Of a stretch of DNA of 6,524 nucleotides, positions 6,519-6,524 are shown in pieces. Both the position numbers and the translations under genes were made by a program. Source of the stretch: Planctomycetota bacterium (lineage in GTDB: Bacteria > Planctomycetota > UBA1135 > UBA2386); NCBI GenBank assembly GCA_020425885.1, contig JAGQRA010000496.1, positions 1-6,524 on the forward strand. The letters run 5' to 3'. Position 1 is the first letter of the stretch, and each line of letters begins with the position of its first letter. A model generated the notes under the pieces. It was not told where the DNA came from. It worked only from the letters and a program-made list of their open reading frames with translations, and did no database searches.

Positions 6519-6524
6519 AGCAGG

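Larger units (their letters stand above)
6246..6524. other. Right-end region with no intact gene
   Basis: After the PKD stop codon there is no clear intrinsic terminator and no complete gene. Short open frames occur on both strands. The best coding signal is on the minus strand and is broken between frames (see the pseudogene entry). Competing plus-strand pieces exist, such as a 52-codon frame from ATG 6310 and a short one ending LGTGKARVNVPFASG at 6491. I therefore cannot exclude a plus-strand origin for part of it. Confidence 0.5.

Noticed and set aside
1..6524. CRISPR array, tRNA, rRNA, insertion sequence or phage integration site.
   Set aside because: No regularly spaced repeats, cloverleaf sequence, rRNA motif, transposase domain or terminal inverted repeats were seen on reading both strands.

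Overview
The window looks like a piece of a GC-rich Planctomycetota chromosome, probably from a lineage rich in exported PKD-type proteins. Two things suggest this. One is an ECF sigma factor of the large 'VYDELRRLA / LVHEAYL' type directly upstream of a transmembrane Ser/Thr kinase with a WD40-like C-terminal half. The other is an exported PKD protein whose end domains resemble those common in that phylum. The assignment rests on recalled family patterns, not on a search.

Layout. Positions 3617 down to 1 (minus strand) hold a two-gene unit: the sigma factor (3617-3078), a 30-base gap, then the kinase (3047-1). The kinase frame is open to the left edge, so its C-terminus lies outside. Positions 3618-4172 are a 555-base divergent intergenic region with no convincing intact gene. 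It contains a weak promoter candidate abutting the sigma start and three perfect dyads. Positions 4173-6245 (plus strand) encode a 690-residue secreted protein: signal peptide, N-terminal beta domain, two PKD repeats with Asp-rich loops, a second beta domain and a Cys-containing C-terminal domain. Positions 6246-6524 have no intact gene. The minus strand there shows coding-like triplet bias that switches frame at least twice, as expected for the broken 3' end of a convergent gene.

How the genes work together. The sigma factor and kinase are probably co-transcribed and form one signalling unit. The propeller outside the membrane would sense or bind something, the cytoplasmic kinase would transmit the signal, and the sigma factor would redirect RNA polymerase. 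No anti-sigma gene is visible beside them. The divergent secreted protein is a possible but unproven target. No CRISPR array, tRNA, rRNA, insertion sequence or clear defence system was seen. The most unusual points are the frame-switching region at the right end, the GC gradient inside the PKD gene, and the close sigma-kinase pair.
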